Shown: piece after piece, positions 42,386 to 51,012 of the stretch
How positions within the stretch are numbered: position 1 is the stretch's first letter
How the letters are laid out: every line of letters begins with the position of its first letter
Assembly: GCF_014644295.1 (NCBI RefSeq)
Contig: NZ_BMKK01000003.1
Location: 186,001-250,000, forward strand
DNA: 64,000 nt
Direction of reading: 5' to 3'
Origin: Emticicia aquatilis
GTDB lineage: Bacteria > Bacteroidota > Bacteroidia > Cytophagales > Spirosomataceae
The notes under the pieces: generated by a model
What the model was told of the DNA's origin: nothing
The model's database searches: none
What the model saw: only the letters and a program-made list of their open reading frames with translations
Translations under genes and position numbers: made by a program

Positions 42386-42416
42386 CAAACCTATTTTCAT
42401 TACTTTATTTTTGCAA
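42386..42416 (-). promoter_or_regulatory. promoter of the crotonase-family gene
   Basis: On the minus strand TTG (42414-42416) and the exact -7 box TAGGTTTG (42386-42393) are 20 bases apart. The HxlR-type dyad at 42421-42439 is immediately upstream. Confidence 0.8.
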
Positions 42417-42420
42417 GTAG

Positions 42421-42439
42421 TTACTAAATTGTGAAGTAA
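42421..42439. promoter_or_regulatory. HxlR-type operator between divergent genes
   Basis: TTACT-N9-AGTAA forms a dyad with the TACT...AGTA half-sites described for HxlR/DUF24 regulators such as YodB of Bacillus. It lies between the promoter of the crotonase gene and the HxlR gene and can serve both. Confidence 0.6.
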
Positions 42440-42476
42440 TAACAAAAAGTAAACTAATATTGATAGTCAAATCATT

Positions 42477-42809
42477 ATGTCCGAAAAAAAATGCAATTAT
42501 TTTGAATGTCCTATTACCAGAACCGCCGATGTTATTGGTGGTAAGTGGACTTTGCCTATTATTTTTGCTTTGATTTATGAAACCAAGCGTTTTAAAGAAT
42601 TAGAAAGAAGTATAGAGGGTATCAATACCCGTATGCTTGTGAAAGAACTGAAGCAATTAGAAGATAATGGTCTGGTCATTAGAAAAGTATTTGCCGAAGT
42701 GCCACCACGTGTTGAATATTCGTTGACGGATAAAGGTAAAGCTTTAAAAAATGTGCTTGTTGAAATGAGAGAATGGGGCAATAAATATCTATTTGATACA
42801 ATTTTATAA
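42477..42809 (+). CDS. HxlR-family (DUF24) transcriptional regulator, likely redox sensing
   Basis: 110-residue winged-helix protein. 'VIGGKWTLPIIFALIYETKRFKELERSIEGINTRMLVKELKQLEDNGLV' is the diagnostic HxlR core. Two cysteines near the N-terminus (C6 and C11) correspond to the redox-sensing Cys of YodB/HypR-type members, which respond to quinones, diamide and aldehydes. Divergent from the crotonase gene; the TTACT-N9-AGTAA site between the two starts is its probable operator. Ends before a strong bidirectional terminator. Confidence 0.9.
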   Translation: MSEKKCNYFECPITRTADVIGGKWTLPIIFALIYETKRFKELERSIEGINTRMLVKELKQLEDNGLVIRKVFAEVPPRVEYSLTDKGKALKNVLVEMREWGNKYLFDTIL

Positions 42810-42814
42810 ATTCA

Positions 42815-42866
42815 AAATTAGGCTGTTTAAAAATCTTAGCACAAATATTTTTAAACAGCCTAATTT
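42815..42866. terminator. bidirectional terminator, 20-bp perfect stem
   Basis: AAATTAGGCTGTTTAAAAAT (42815-42834) pairs with its exact complement at 42847-42866. It separates the convergent HxlR gene and the VPS10-like gene. Confidence 0.85.
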
Positions 42867-42893
42867 GAGAAGTTCGATTTTTTAACCCAATTT

Positions 42894-45800
42894 TTAATCA
42901 GGCACAATCAGAGCTGGAATCGCTTTTTGTTTATACATTTCGTTGAATTTGGCTACTTCTACGTTGATAAGCTTATTTAAAGTTGCTTTGTGCGTTTCCC
43001 ATTCTTTACTAAGGTCGTTTAAGCGAGTTGTTGCTCCTGTGGTTGGTCTTGGGTCGTGTACGTCCACACGATTTTTTAGGTCGAGCAATTCGGCATTTAG
43101 GCGATTATAAAAATTAATTACATCTTGGAAAGTCTCTTGCTTTGGTGTAATCAGGTTTTCTTCCCACGCCGATATTTTCTTCAAAACTGCCTTTCCTGTA
43201 TCAACCAAAGCCACCATGTCTTTATTATCTTTTAGCAATGCTGTGATGTTTTCAATCTGAGTTTTCACTTTTCTCATTCTATTGACTGAGTTGTGAATGT
43301 CTTTGGTTTGAACCTCAATTTTAGCAAGCATGGCTTGTTGAGCATCAAAGTCGGCTTTGGTAGCTTTCAGACGTGGGTCGGCAATGATAGTGGCTTCTGT
43401 CATTGAAGTATCCTTCTCGGCAATGAGCCTTACTTTATAAGTGTTTGGAGCTACCAACGAACCACGATAATCGCCATTTACAAAGACCTTGCTGATACCC
43501 GCAATGCCTTCTCGACGCATATCCCACGCAAAGCGATTGATACCTTTTTTACTTGGCATAACTGCTTTTTCGGCTGGCCCACCCTCGTAGCGTTGATAAT
43601 TCAAATCTTTCTTGTTATCGTAAGTTCTGATGATGTTTCCTTGATTATCAAGTATTTGTAAAACAACATTTGAGCTGTCCATATCTTTAGGTAAGAAATA
43701 ATCTAAAATTACGCCATTCATAGGGTTTTGGCCAACCCCTGGAACTGGCTCGGGTGGCGTTTGCGAATCAAACTTTACGGTATTTTTCGGTTTATAAATT
43801 CTCGCTTTAGATTCGGCTTGAAGGTTTTCAGATTGTTGTAAAACTGCCAAATCGTCTAAAATCCAAAAGGCACGCCCTGCCGTAGAAGCTACTAAATCAT
43901 TGTCATGCACAACTAAGTCTTTAATTGGTACAACTGGTAAATTAAGCTGTAATTTCTGCCAATTTTCGCCTTGATTATACGAAATATAAAAGCCCAATTC
44001 GGTGCCGCAATACAACAAACCTTTGCGTTTTGGGTCTTCTCTCACCACTTTGGCAAAGCTTTCGGCTTCAATGCCTTGCGTGATTTTCTTCCAAGTTTTA
44101 CCATAATCTTTTGTTACGTAAATCAAAGGTGTAAAATCATTGAAACGGTATTTAGTAGCCACAATATAGGCCGTCGCTGGGTCATGCGGCGAAACTTCGA
44201 TGCTGTGAATCAAACACTCATCTAAATCTTTTGGGGTAATGTTTTGCCAAGTTTTGCCATCATCTTGTGTCAGATGTACCAATCCACAATCGCTGCCTGT
44301 ATATAAAACACCCTCTTTATGAGGCGAAACCGCAATGTAGGCCAACGTATTATAGACTTCGCCACCCGCACCTTCGTTGGTGTATGGGCCACCACCATCT
44401 TCTTGTTTGGCTTTATCGTTTCGGGTTAAATCTCCGCTAATTACTTGCCATGTTTGGCCATTATCGCTACTTTTCAAAACAACATTTCCGCCGTGATAAA
44501 TAGTGCCATTTTTGAAAGGCGAAGCCATAATTGGGGCATTCCAGTTGAAACGGTATTTTTGAAGTTTAGGCGTTACGGCCAAACCAATGTGCGGATAGGC
44601 CATTACATCTTTCACAATGCCCGTTTTAGTATCAAAAACCTCAATATTCCCTTGATAGCAACCACCATAAATGACTTGTGGGTCGTTGGGATTATCGAAA
44701 GCAATGTAGGCCGACTCGCATCCTGGGCCAATGAACCAATCTTGGCGTTCGATGCCCGCTCCGTTGGTGCGAGAAGCCGTACCGAGCGAGGTATTATCTT
44801 GCTGCCCACCATAGACATAGTAAGGAAAACGATTATCGGTAATTACTCGATAAAATTGTGCCGTAGGTTGGTTGTTTTGGCTGCTCCAACTCGCTCCGCC
44901 ATTGAACGAAATATTTGCTCCGCCATCATTGGCGTTTATCATCACTTGGTTATTGGTGGGGTTTATCCAAAGGTCGTGATTATCACCGTGTGGCACACGC
45001 ATCGGAGCAAAACTACGTCCACCGTCGCTCGATTTCAAGAATGGAGCATTCATGATGTAAACTAAGTCGGCATTGAGTGGGTCGGCAAAGATTTCGATAT
45101 AATACCACGCACGAGTAATCGTAATTCTTTGTTTCTATGATTGTGTCCAAGTTTTTCCTGCATCATCACTTCTATAAACGCCCGCTTTATCGCCTTCAGC
45201 TTCGATATTGGCATAAACTCGGTTTGGATTTGCTCTCGAAACCGAAACGGCCGCTTTTCCAATGTTTTTAGGTAAACCTTCGGTCATTTTTGTCCAAGTA
45301 TCGCCACCATCAACCGATTTGTATAAAGCACAACCCGCTCCACCACTTTCAACTTTCCACGGATAGCGGCGGTGTTGCCACATAGCAGCGTACAAAATTC
45401 TTGGATTCGTCATGTCCATACTTAAATCGGCACAGCCAGTGTTGGCATCAACGTAAAATATTTTTTGCCAAGTTTTGCCGCCATCGGTAGTGCGATAAAT
45501 GCCACGGTCTTCGTTAGGGCCATGCAAAGCACCTTGAGCCGCTACATAAACTACATCAGGATTGTTGGGGTGAATTCTGACTGCTGCAATATGCTTGGTT
45601 TTTTCGAGGCCAACGTTTTTCCACGTTTTTCCTGCATCCGTCGATTTATAGATACCATCACCATGCGAGGTCATCATGCCACGCACAGGGTGTTCGCCCA
45701 TACCCACGTACAGCACATTCGGGTCAGATTCGGCAACCGTAATTGCTCCAACCGAACCAGTTTTTAGTTGACCATCCGAAATATTTTTCCATGAAATACC

Positions 45801-46040
45801 TGCATCTTCAGTTTTCCAGATTCCACCGCCTGTCGAACCGAAGTAATAGGTCATGGGGTTTTGTTTTACACCCGTGGCCGTCACGCTTCTGCCACCACGA
45901 AATGGACCAATATTTCGCCATTTCAAGCCTTTGTAAAGGTCGGGGCTGAAGGTGCTCGCTGGTGTTGAAGAACTTGCCTTTTGGGCGAATGTATTATTGA
46001 AAAGAAAAACGGAAAACAACAGAAGTAAAAGAGTTCTCAT
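42894..46040 (-). pseudogene. VPS10/BNR-repeat secreted protein interrupted by one in-frame amber codon
   Basis: Read through, the frame is 1049 codons long, the usual size of Bacteroidota WD40/YVTN/BNR-type 'glycosyl hydrolase' proteins. It has a signal peptide (1-19), repeated Asp-box motifs ('[18 protein letters not shown]', '[14 protein letters not shown]', '[14 protein letters not shown]', '[13 protein letters not shown]'), a second propeller and a C-terminal sortilin-like tail. Codon 302 is TAG (45135-45137). The frame is intact on both sides: the line '[14 protein letters not shown]-stop-KQRITITRAWYYIEIF' continues without shift or loss, so a single base change explains it. As annotated by strict rules there would be a 301-residue N-terminal and a 719-residue C-terminal piece (from 45053, with no signal). 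It may be a recent nonsense mutation, a sequencing error, or read through. Confidence 0.85.
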
Positions 46041-46214
46041 AGTTTGATGAATAGGTTTAGTTAAGATGGGTTAAAAATAGCTTTATTTTTAATTGCAATG
46101 TTTGAATTATAAATTTTTCTTATAAATCTGACCAAAATCATTCATTCCTCTAATTATTGTCATGTATAAACAATTGATATTCAATCACCTTTGTTAAAGA
46201 TAAATTGTTTAGAT

Positions 46215-46619
46215 ATGAAAAAGATAGTTGGTTTATTGGTTTTGATTTTGCTTTGGGGATGTAAGAAAGATGATGTTCCCGCAAAATTAGACCTGAATGG
46301 TGTTTTTGTTGGGAAAGTAACGGGTTGGGCTCAGCCAATTGCCATTAATGGTACTGCCACTTGGACAGTTGTGCATACTGGCAACGAAATAACTGCCAGT
46401 ATTGTCTATAATTCAGATGTAGTGGGGTTCAATATTCCAAAATATAAAGGAACAATCGTGAATGACACTACCTTAGTTGGAGGGTTTATTGAGATACCTG
46501 CTCCGAGTATTGTTAATGGTAAAATCAGCAAAGACGGGAATCATATTACTTGTGCTACTGCTTCCAATGACCCTTCTATCAATTATGTGCGGGTCGCTTT
46601 TGATTTGACGAGGAGATAA
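46215..46619 (+). CDS. small lipoprotein, function unknown
   Basis: 134 residues from the ATG at 46215, giving a lipoprotein signal with lipobox 'LLWGC' (C16); an upstream in-frame start adds eight residues that spoil it. The mature part is beta-rich ('LDLNGVFVGKVTGWAQPIAINGTATWTVVHTGNEITASIVY', 'GTIVNDTTLVGGFIEIPAPS') and resembles a lipocalin-like barrel. No catalytic residue or family is recognised. It converges with the OmpA-like gene, 17 bases away. Confidence 0.75.
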   Translation: MKKIVGLLVLILLWGCKKDDVPAKLDLNGVFVGKVTGWAQPIAINGTATWTVVHTGNEITASIVYNSDVVGFNIPKYKGTIVNDTTLVGGFIEIPAPSIVNGKISKDGNHITCATASNDPSINYVRVAFDLTRR

Positions 46620-46636
46620 AAAATAAAAAGTGATAT

Positions 46637-47596
46637 TTACTTCTCAACCACCAACTCCACTCGCCTATTTTTGCTACGGGTGAGTTCGTTGGCATTACTG
46701 GCAATGGGTAGTGTGCTTCCAAAGCCTTTGGTTTTGATTCTGTTTGGAGAAATACCTTTTTCTACTAAATACTTTTTGATAGTTTCGGCTCGGTCTTTTG
46801 ATAATTTGAGGTTGAGGTCAAAATCGCCTTGATTATCGGTATGGCCTTGTAGTTCGATTTTTATTGCAGGGTTTTGAGTCAGAAAATCATAAACTTTTTC
46901 CAGTTCGGGTGTTGATTCGGGGAGCAAAATGGGTAAACTTTGTACGAAATACAGATTTTTCAAAACACCCAAAGGCGAGCTTGAATTTTCATTAGAATTA
47001 TCGGTAAAAGCCTTAAACAGATTCTGAGCCGTTGGGGCATCAATAAAAAAATCATAAAGTTTTATCATAGCTACGGTTCCCGAAGTGGTGGTGCGTCCTG
47101 AGTCGGCAAAGAAAGTTACTTGGGCATTTTTATCCATCTCCATTTGGTTGTCGGAGTCCACAAAATCGAAGCGTATTTTTCCATCAATAAAGATATTTAC
47201 TTTCTTGGTTTGCTGGTTGCGAGTCGTCACCAAATGCACGTATTTTCCTTGTTTATTGGCCAAGTCATCGCCCAAAATTTGGTTATAGAGCAGCATACTG
47301 CCATCGTCGTATTTGAAATACATTTCGATTCCGTACGAACCAGTAATGAAATTCTCGATTTTGGTATTATCAAAAACTAAGCCCGAATTGAGCGGAAATC
47401 GGTACACCAGCCGCTTCGTTTTACCAAATTTTTCCACAACTTCTTCTTCAAATTTACCTTTTGTTCCCATAACATTGAGCGGTGGAAATTTGCCCGTAAA
47501 TTCCTTAAATTCTTTATCAAAATAATAAAGTGCTTGTTTTTGTGCAGATAGATGCAGAGAAATGAAGAAAAGAAACAGAACGCTTACAGATTTCAT
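46637..47596 (-). CDS. OmpA-family protein with N-terminal LamG-like domain
   Basis: 319 residues with a signal peptide (1-18). The N-terminal 200 residues look like a concanavalin/LamG jelly roll ('YGIEMYFKYDDGSMLLYNQILGDD', 'VHLVTTRNQQTKKVNIFIDGKIRFDFVD'). The C-terminal 110 residues are an OmpA/MotB peptidoglycan-binding domain ('IELQGHTDNQGDFDLNLKLSKDRAETIKKYLVEKGISPNRIKTKGFGSTLP...RSKNRRVEL'), with the D and R residues that hold diaminopimelate. It should bind the cell wall from the periplasm while the N-terminal domain binds another ligand. Single gene between a lipoprotein and a permease gene. Confidence 0.88.
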   Translation of the reverse strand: MKSVSVLFLFFISLHLSAQKQALYYFDKEFKEFTGKFPPLNVMGTKGKFEEEVVEKFGKTKRLVYRFPLNSGLVFDNTKIENFITGSYGIEMYFKYDDGSMLLYNQILGDDLANKQGKYVHLVTTRNQQTKKVNIFIDGKIRFDFVDSDNQMEMDKNAQVTFFADSGRTTTSGTVAMIKLYDFFIDAPTAQNLFKAFTDNSNENSSSPLGVLKNLYFVQSLPILLPESTPELEKVYDFLTQNPAIKIELQGHTDNQGDFDLNLKLSKDRAETIKKYLVEKGISPNRIKTKGFGSTLPIASNANELTRSKNRRVELVVEK

Positions 47597-47644
47597 GTTG
47601 ATGTAGAAAAGAATGTTGTCAATGGCTTTATTGAAACGGCACTA

Positions 47645-48964
47645 TTATTTTACACTAACCTTAATAAATTTCTTGCCAAAAAATACAAAAATGCTCGTGC
47701 AGATAAATAAAACAATAAAGAAGATGCTGCTCAAAGCTTGGTTGTAGTAAATAATAGCTACTAAGCAAAGCACAGAAAGCATGAGAGCAATAAATGGGAA
47801 AACAGGATAAAAAGGAGCTTTGTAAGGCCGAATAAGATTTGGTTCTTTTTTACGAAGAATAAACAAACTAATCATACTCATGATATACATCACGATTGCA
47901 CCCAGCACCGACATAATAATAATTTGGTCGGTTTTGCCCGAAAAAATGGCTAAAAACCCCACCAGTCCGCCAATGATTAAGGCCCAGTGTGGAGTTTGAT
48001 AGCGGCGATTGACTTTCGCCAAAAAATCAGGCAGATAGCCACCCCGAGCCAAAGCGTAGATTTGTCGAGAATACCCGATGGTATTTCCATGAAAGGAAGC
48101 GATGAGTCCAAAAAGTCCTAAGCTTGTAAAAATCTTCGACCAAGCATTTCCTGCACCAAGTGCCATAGCCAGTGTTTCGGGTAGCGGGTGGTCGATTTCG
48201 CTTAGCAGACGCCAGTCACCAACGCCTCCGCTCAAAATCATGATTCCGATAGAAAGAATAACAAGCGTCAAAATGGCCGAAATATAGCCTTTAGGAATGG
48301 TTTTATGTGGATTTTCTACTTCTTCGGCAAGCATCGCCACGCCCTCGATAGCCACAAAGAACCAAATCGCAAATGGAATACCCGCAAAAACTCCATTGGC
48401 AGTAATGCTTGAGTTAGCCAAGAAGTTTTCGGTTTTAAACGCAGGGAAAATAAGCAACATAAACACCAAAATCTCTGCAACCGAAAGGGTAGTGACAAGC
48501 AGCGAAAAATTGGCTGATTCTTTCATGCCAAACAAATTGATTGCGATAAAAACTATGTAAGCAATAATTGCTGTTGTGAGTACAGGAATGGCAGGGTTCA
48601 GAAAGTTGGCGTAACTACCCAAGGCCATTGCAATGGCTGGTGGAGCCAAAACGAAGTCAACCAACGTAGCAAAGCCGGCTACAAAACCTCCAACTGGGCC
48701 TATCGCTCGAAAAGCATACGCAAATGGCCCACCTGCTTCTGGAATTGAAGTTGTAAGTTCGGTATAAGAGAAAATAAAGGTTAGATAAAGAACCGTAACT
48801 AAAAGCACAGATACCAAAAAGCCCGTAGTACCTGCCACGCCCCAACCGTAGTTCCAGCCAAAGTATTGTCCAGAAATCACCATTCCGACGGCAATTGCCC
48901 AAAGTTGGGTTGTTCCTAAAACTTTTTTGAGGCCAACTTTGCTGTCGTCAGGCGGTTCTATCAT
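47645..48964 (-). CDS. APC-superfamily permease, ethanolamine permease type
   Basis: 439 residues with twelve hydrophobic segments. 'LWAIAVGMVISGQYFGWNYGWGVAG' in helix 1, 'YTELTTSIPEAGGPFAYAFRAIG' and 'FVAIEGVAMLAEEVENPHKTIPKGYISAILTLVILSIGIMILSGGVGDWRLL' are features of the ethanolamine permease group within the amino-acid/polyamine/organocation family. No ethanolamine ammonia-lyase genes lie in this window, so the substrate could be ethanolamine or a related amine, with the catabolic genes elsewhere. Confidence 0.85.
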   Translation of the reverse strand: MIEPPDDSKVGLKKVLGTTQLWAIAVGMVISGQYFGWNYGWGVAGTTGFLVSVLLVTVLYLTFIFSYTELTTSIPEAGGPFAYAFRAIGPVGGFVAGFATLVDFVLAPPAIAMALGSYANFLNPAIPVLTTAIIAYIVFIAINLFGMKESANFSLLVTTLSVAEILVFMLLIFPAFKTENFLANSSITANGVFAGIPFAIWFFVAIEGVAMLAEEVENPHKTIPKGYISAILTLVILSIGIMILSGGVGDWRLLSEIDHPLPETLAMALGAGNAWSKIFTSLGLFGLIASFHGNTIGYSRQIYALARGGYLPDFLAKVNRRYQTPHWALIIGGLVGFLAIFSGKTDQIIIMSVLGAIVMYIMSMISLFILRKKEPNLIRPYKAPFYPVFPFIALMLSVLCLVAIIYYNQALSSIFFIVLFICTSIFVFFGKKFIKVSVK

Positions 48965-49143
48965 TGCTTAAAGTTTGATTTATAAGTAGCGAAATTAATA
49001 AAATTCTTAGGTTTTGAATGTTTTTTTATAGTTTTGTTTCGACAAAACAATCGCATCGGCAATGGCCTACCGATTTCTCTGTTGTATTTTTAAATACTTT
49101 CAAATCTATTATCGAAACAAGTAAGAATCTTGTTCTACTGGCG

Positions 49144-50502
49144 ATGCTTCATCTACTTTATAATTTTTCAATACACGCTTATTCGTTTATAATCAGCATC
49201 GTAGCTCCGTTTAACTCCAAAGCAAAGTTTTGGATGGAGGGTAGGAAGAATATTTTTGAACGGCTTGGTTCGACTTCGCTCACCAACCATGATTCGGATT
49301 CAATCACTAACCTTGGTTCGGCTTCGCTCAGCAACCCGTTTACCGAGCGAAGTCGAGGTACGCTTGCTTGGTTTCATTGTGCTTCTTTAGGTGAATTTGA
49401 GCAAGGAAGACCAGTCATTGAAGCGTTTCGAGCGAAATATCCAGCCTATAAAATCTTGGTGACATTCTTTTCGCCATCGGGATATGAAATTAGAAAAAAT
49501 TATGCGGGTGCTGACTACATATTTTATCTGCCAGCCGATACTCCTGCAAATGCTCGAAAGTTTATAGAAATCGTAAAGCCGTCGATTGTATTTTTTGTGA
49601 AGTATGAATTTTGGCGAAATTATCTGAACGAACTCGAAAGAAAGCAAATTCCAGTGATTTCATTTTCGGCCATTTTCCGCCCTAATCAGCTATTTTTTAA
49701 GCCTTATGGTGGGTTTTACAGAGAAGTACTGACAAAGTTTAGACATATTTTAGTTCAGAATCAAGAATCATTCGATTTGCTGAAAAGTATTAATATTCAG
49801 CCAATTACACTCGCTGGCGATACCCGTTTCGACCGTGTGAAACAAATTGTAGATGCCAAAAAAGATATTCCGATTGCTGCCCAATTCAAGGCAAATCGAC
49901 AAGTATTTATGGTAGGTTCGGCTTGGCAAACCGATATGGAAGTTTTGATTCCGTTGATGAACTCATTTAACGTCGACAGGGTTTCGAACCCTGCCGACGT
50001 TAGAGTTACGGACGAAATAGCTTTCGTAATCGCCCCGCACGAAATCCATCGAGAGGAAATAAACGCTTGGCAAAAGCAAATTGAGTTGAAAAGTATTTGT
50101 TTTTCGGAAGTAAAACCCGATACGAAACTAACAGATTATCAAGTACTTATCATTGATAATATCGGAATGCTTTCATCGCTTTATCAATACGCCGACTTTG
50201 CGTTTATTGGCGGCTCATTTGGCAAAGGACTGCACAATATCTTGGAAGCTGCCACTTTCGGAATGCCTATTTTTTTTGGCAATAAAGCTTATCATAAATT
50301 CCAAGAAGCAGTCGATTTAGTCAAACAAGGGGGAGCTTTTGCCGTTTCTTCAACCAATGATTTGGGCGAAATATTGAAAAACTTACGCTCAAACGAAGCA
50401 AAAAAGAAGGAAACGGATAAAATTTCGCAGAATTATGTTTTACAGAATATCGGTGCTACCGAAAAAGTGATGTCGGTTGTAGCATCAATTCTTAACAATT
50501 AA
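49144..50502 (+). CDS. kdtA: 3-deoxy-D-manno-octulosonic acid transferase with two palindrome-encoded insertions
   Basis: Adds Kdo to the lipid A precursor at the inner membrane. 452 residues from the ATG at 49144 ('MLHLLYNF', a hydrophobic anchor as in other KdtA); an upstream start at 49018 would add unlikely residues. 'WFHCASLGEFEQGRP' with the catalytic Glu, 'VKYEFWRNYL', 'FSAIFRPNQLFFK', 'GDTRFDRV', 'GSAWQTDME', 'FVIAPHEIHREEI' and 'IGGSFGKGLHNILEAATFGMPIFFG' are all present. About 32 residues (41-72) between the membrane anchor domain and 'WFHCASLG' are encoded by a palindromic repeat (49267-49358). Another palindrome (49968-50002) encodes about 12 residues just before 'FVIAPHE'. Both keep the frame, and the conserved parts look undamaged. 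Confidence 0.92.
   Translation: MLHLLYNFSIHAYSFIISIVAPFNSKAKFWMEGRKNIFERLGSTSLTNHDSDSITNLGSASLSNPFTERSRGTLAWFHCASLGEFEQGRPVIEAFRAKYPAYKILVTFFSPSGYEIRKNYAGADYIFYLPADTPANARKFIEIVKPSIVFFVKYEFWRNYLNELERKQIPVISFSAIFRPNQLFFKPYGGFYREVLTKFRHILVQNQESFDLLKSINIQPITLAGDTRFDRVKQIVDAKKDIPIAAQFKANRQVFMVGSAWQTDMEVLIPLMNSFNVDRVSNPADVRVTDEIAFVIAPHEIHREEINAWQKQIELKSICFSEVKPDTKLTDYQVLIIDNIGMLSSLYQYADFAFIGGSFGKGLHNILEAATFGMPIFFGNKAYHKFQEAVDLVKQGGAFAVSSTNDLGEILKNLRSNEAKKKETDKISQNYVLQNIGATEKVMSVVASILNN
49267..49358. repeat. palindromic repeat element inside kdtA (1)
   Basis: Two direct copies of a 22-base unit (49267-49288 and 49315-49336, 20 of 22 identical, core TTCGRCTTCGCTCA) are followed by an inverted partial copy GAGCGAAGTCGAGG (49345-49358). 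The second copy and the inverted copy can fold together. The unit is GC-richer than kdtA and lies in a part of the protein where homologues have a short linker. It is an in-frame insertion. Confidence 0.8.
49968..50002. repeat. palindromic repeat element inside kdtA (2)
   Basis: Sixteen-base arms (TAACGTCGACAGGGTT at 49968-49983; AACCCTGCCGACGTTA at 49987-50002) with one mismatch and a TCG loop. It is translated in frame as part of 'FNVDRVSNPADVRV'. The AGGGTT/AACCCT core is close to that of the intergenic hairpin at 50943-50980. Confidence 0.8.
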
Positions 50503-50928
50503 ATAAACCCCAGCGACAATTAGCAGTCCGCCCGCAATTCTCCAAGCGTTGATTTGGTGCAATTTGAAGCCTAAAAGCCCATAATGGTCAAGTAGCATGG
50601 CAGTTATGAGTTGCCCTGCCACAATCAAACAAATCATATTTGCCGAGCCAATTTTTTGTACGCTTAAAATAACAGTCGTTACAAAAAAAGCCCCTAAAAC
50701 TCCACCCGTTAATTTCCACCACTCCAACGATTTTAAGGTTGCCATTGTCGGCACTGATTCTTTGAAAAAAGGCGTAATCAATATCAAAGCAACTAAACCC
50801 GATGCAAACGAAATGATGGCCGCATAAATTGGATTATTGATAGACCTCCGCAGCTCGGCATTTACGCCCGACTGCGTGCTGTTAGTAACGCCACATAAAA
50901 AAGCAAGAATGTAGTAGATGATGCTCAT
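50485..50928 (-). CDS. DMT-superfamily membrane protein (YdcZ/DUF606)
   Basis: 147 residues with five hydrophobic helices. 'YYILAFLCGVTNSTQSGVNAELRRSINNPIYAAIISFASGLVALIL' and 'WWKLTGGVLGAFFVTTVILSVQKIGSANMICLIVAGQLITAMLLDHYGL' are typical of the DUF606 (YdcZ) transporters, which usually work as two-gene pairs or fused forms; only one half-size gene is seen here. Its 3' end overlaps the 3' end of kdtA by 18 bases on the opposite strand. Confidence 0.88.
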   Translation of the reverse strand: MSIIYYILAFLCGVTNSTQSGVNAELRRSINNPIYAAIISFASGLVALILITPFFKESVPTMATLKSLEWWKLTGGVLGAFFVTTVILSVQKIGSANMICLIVAGQLITAMLLDHYGLLGFKLHQINAWRIAGGLLIVAGVYLIVKN

Positions 50929-50942
50929 GGCTAATTAGTTTG

Positions 50943-50980
50943 TTTCATAGCGTAGGGTTCGCAGGCCCTACGCTATGAAA
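50943..50980. repeat. intergenic palindromic element
   Basis: TTTCATAGCGTAGGG (50943-50957) and CCCTACGCTATGAAA (50966-50980) are perfect 15-base arms with an 8-base loop. It lies between argE and ydcZ, and its loop region TTCGCAGG extends the AGGGTTCG core also seen in the kdtA element. Might terminate argE transcripts only weakly, as no T-run follows. Confidence 0.75.
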
Positions 50981-51012
50981 AGCGTTTGTATGAGGTTATG
51001 AAACGATTATTT

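Noticed and set aside
44445-45065. 206-residue plus-strand frame opposite the VPS10-like gene
   Set aside because: The opposite strand carries clear Asp-box repeats on both sides of the amber codon; the plus-strand product has no recognisable domain.
49267-49358. CRISPR-like array in kdtA
   Set aside because: There are only two direct copies and an inverted one with unequal spacing, all within a translated frame, and no cas genes nearby.
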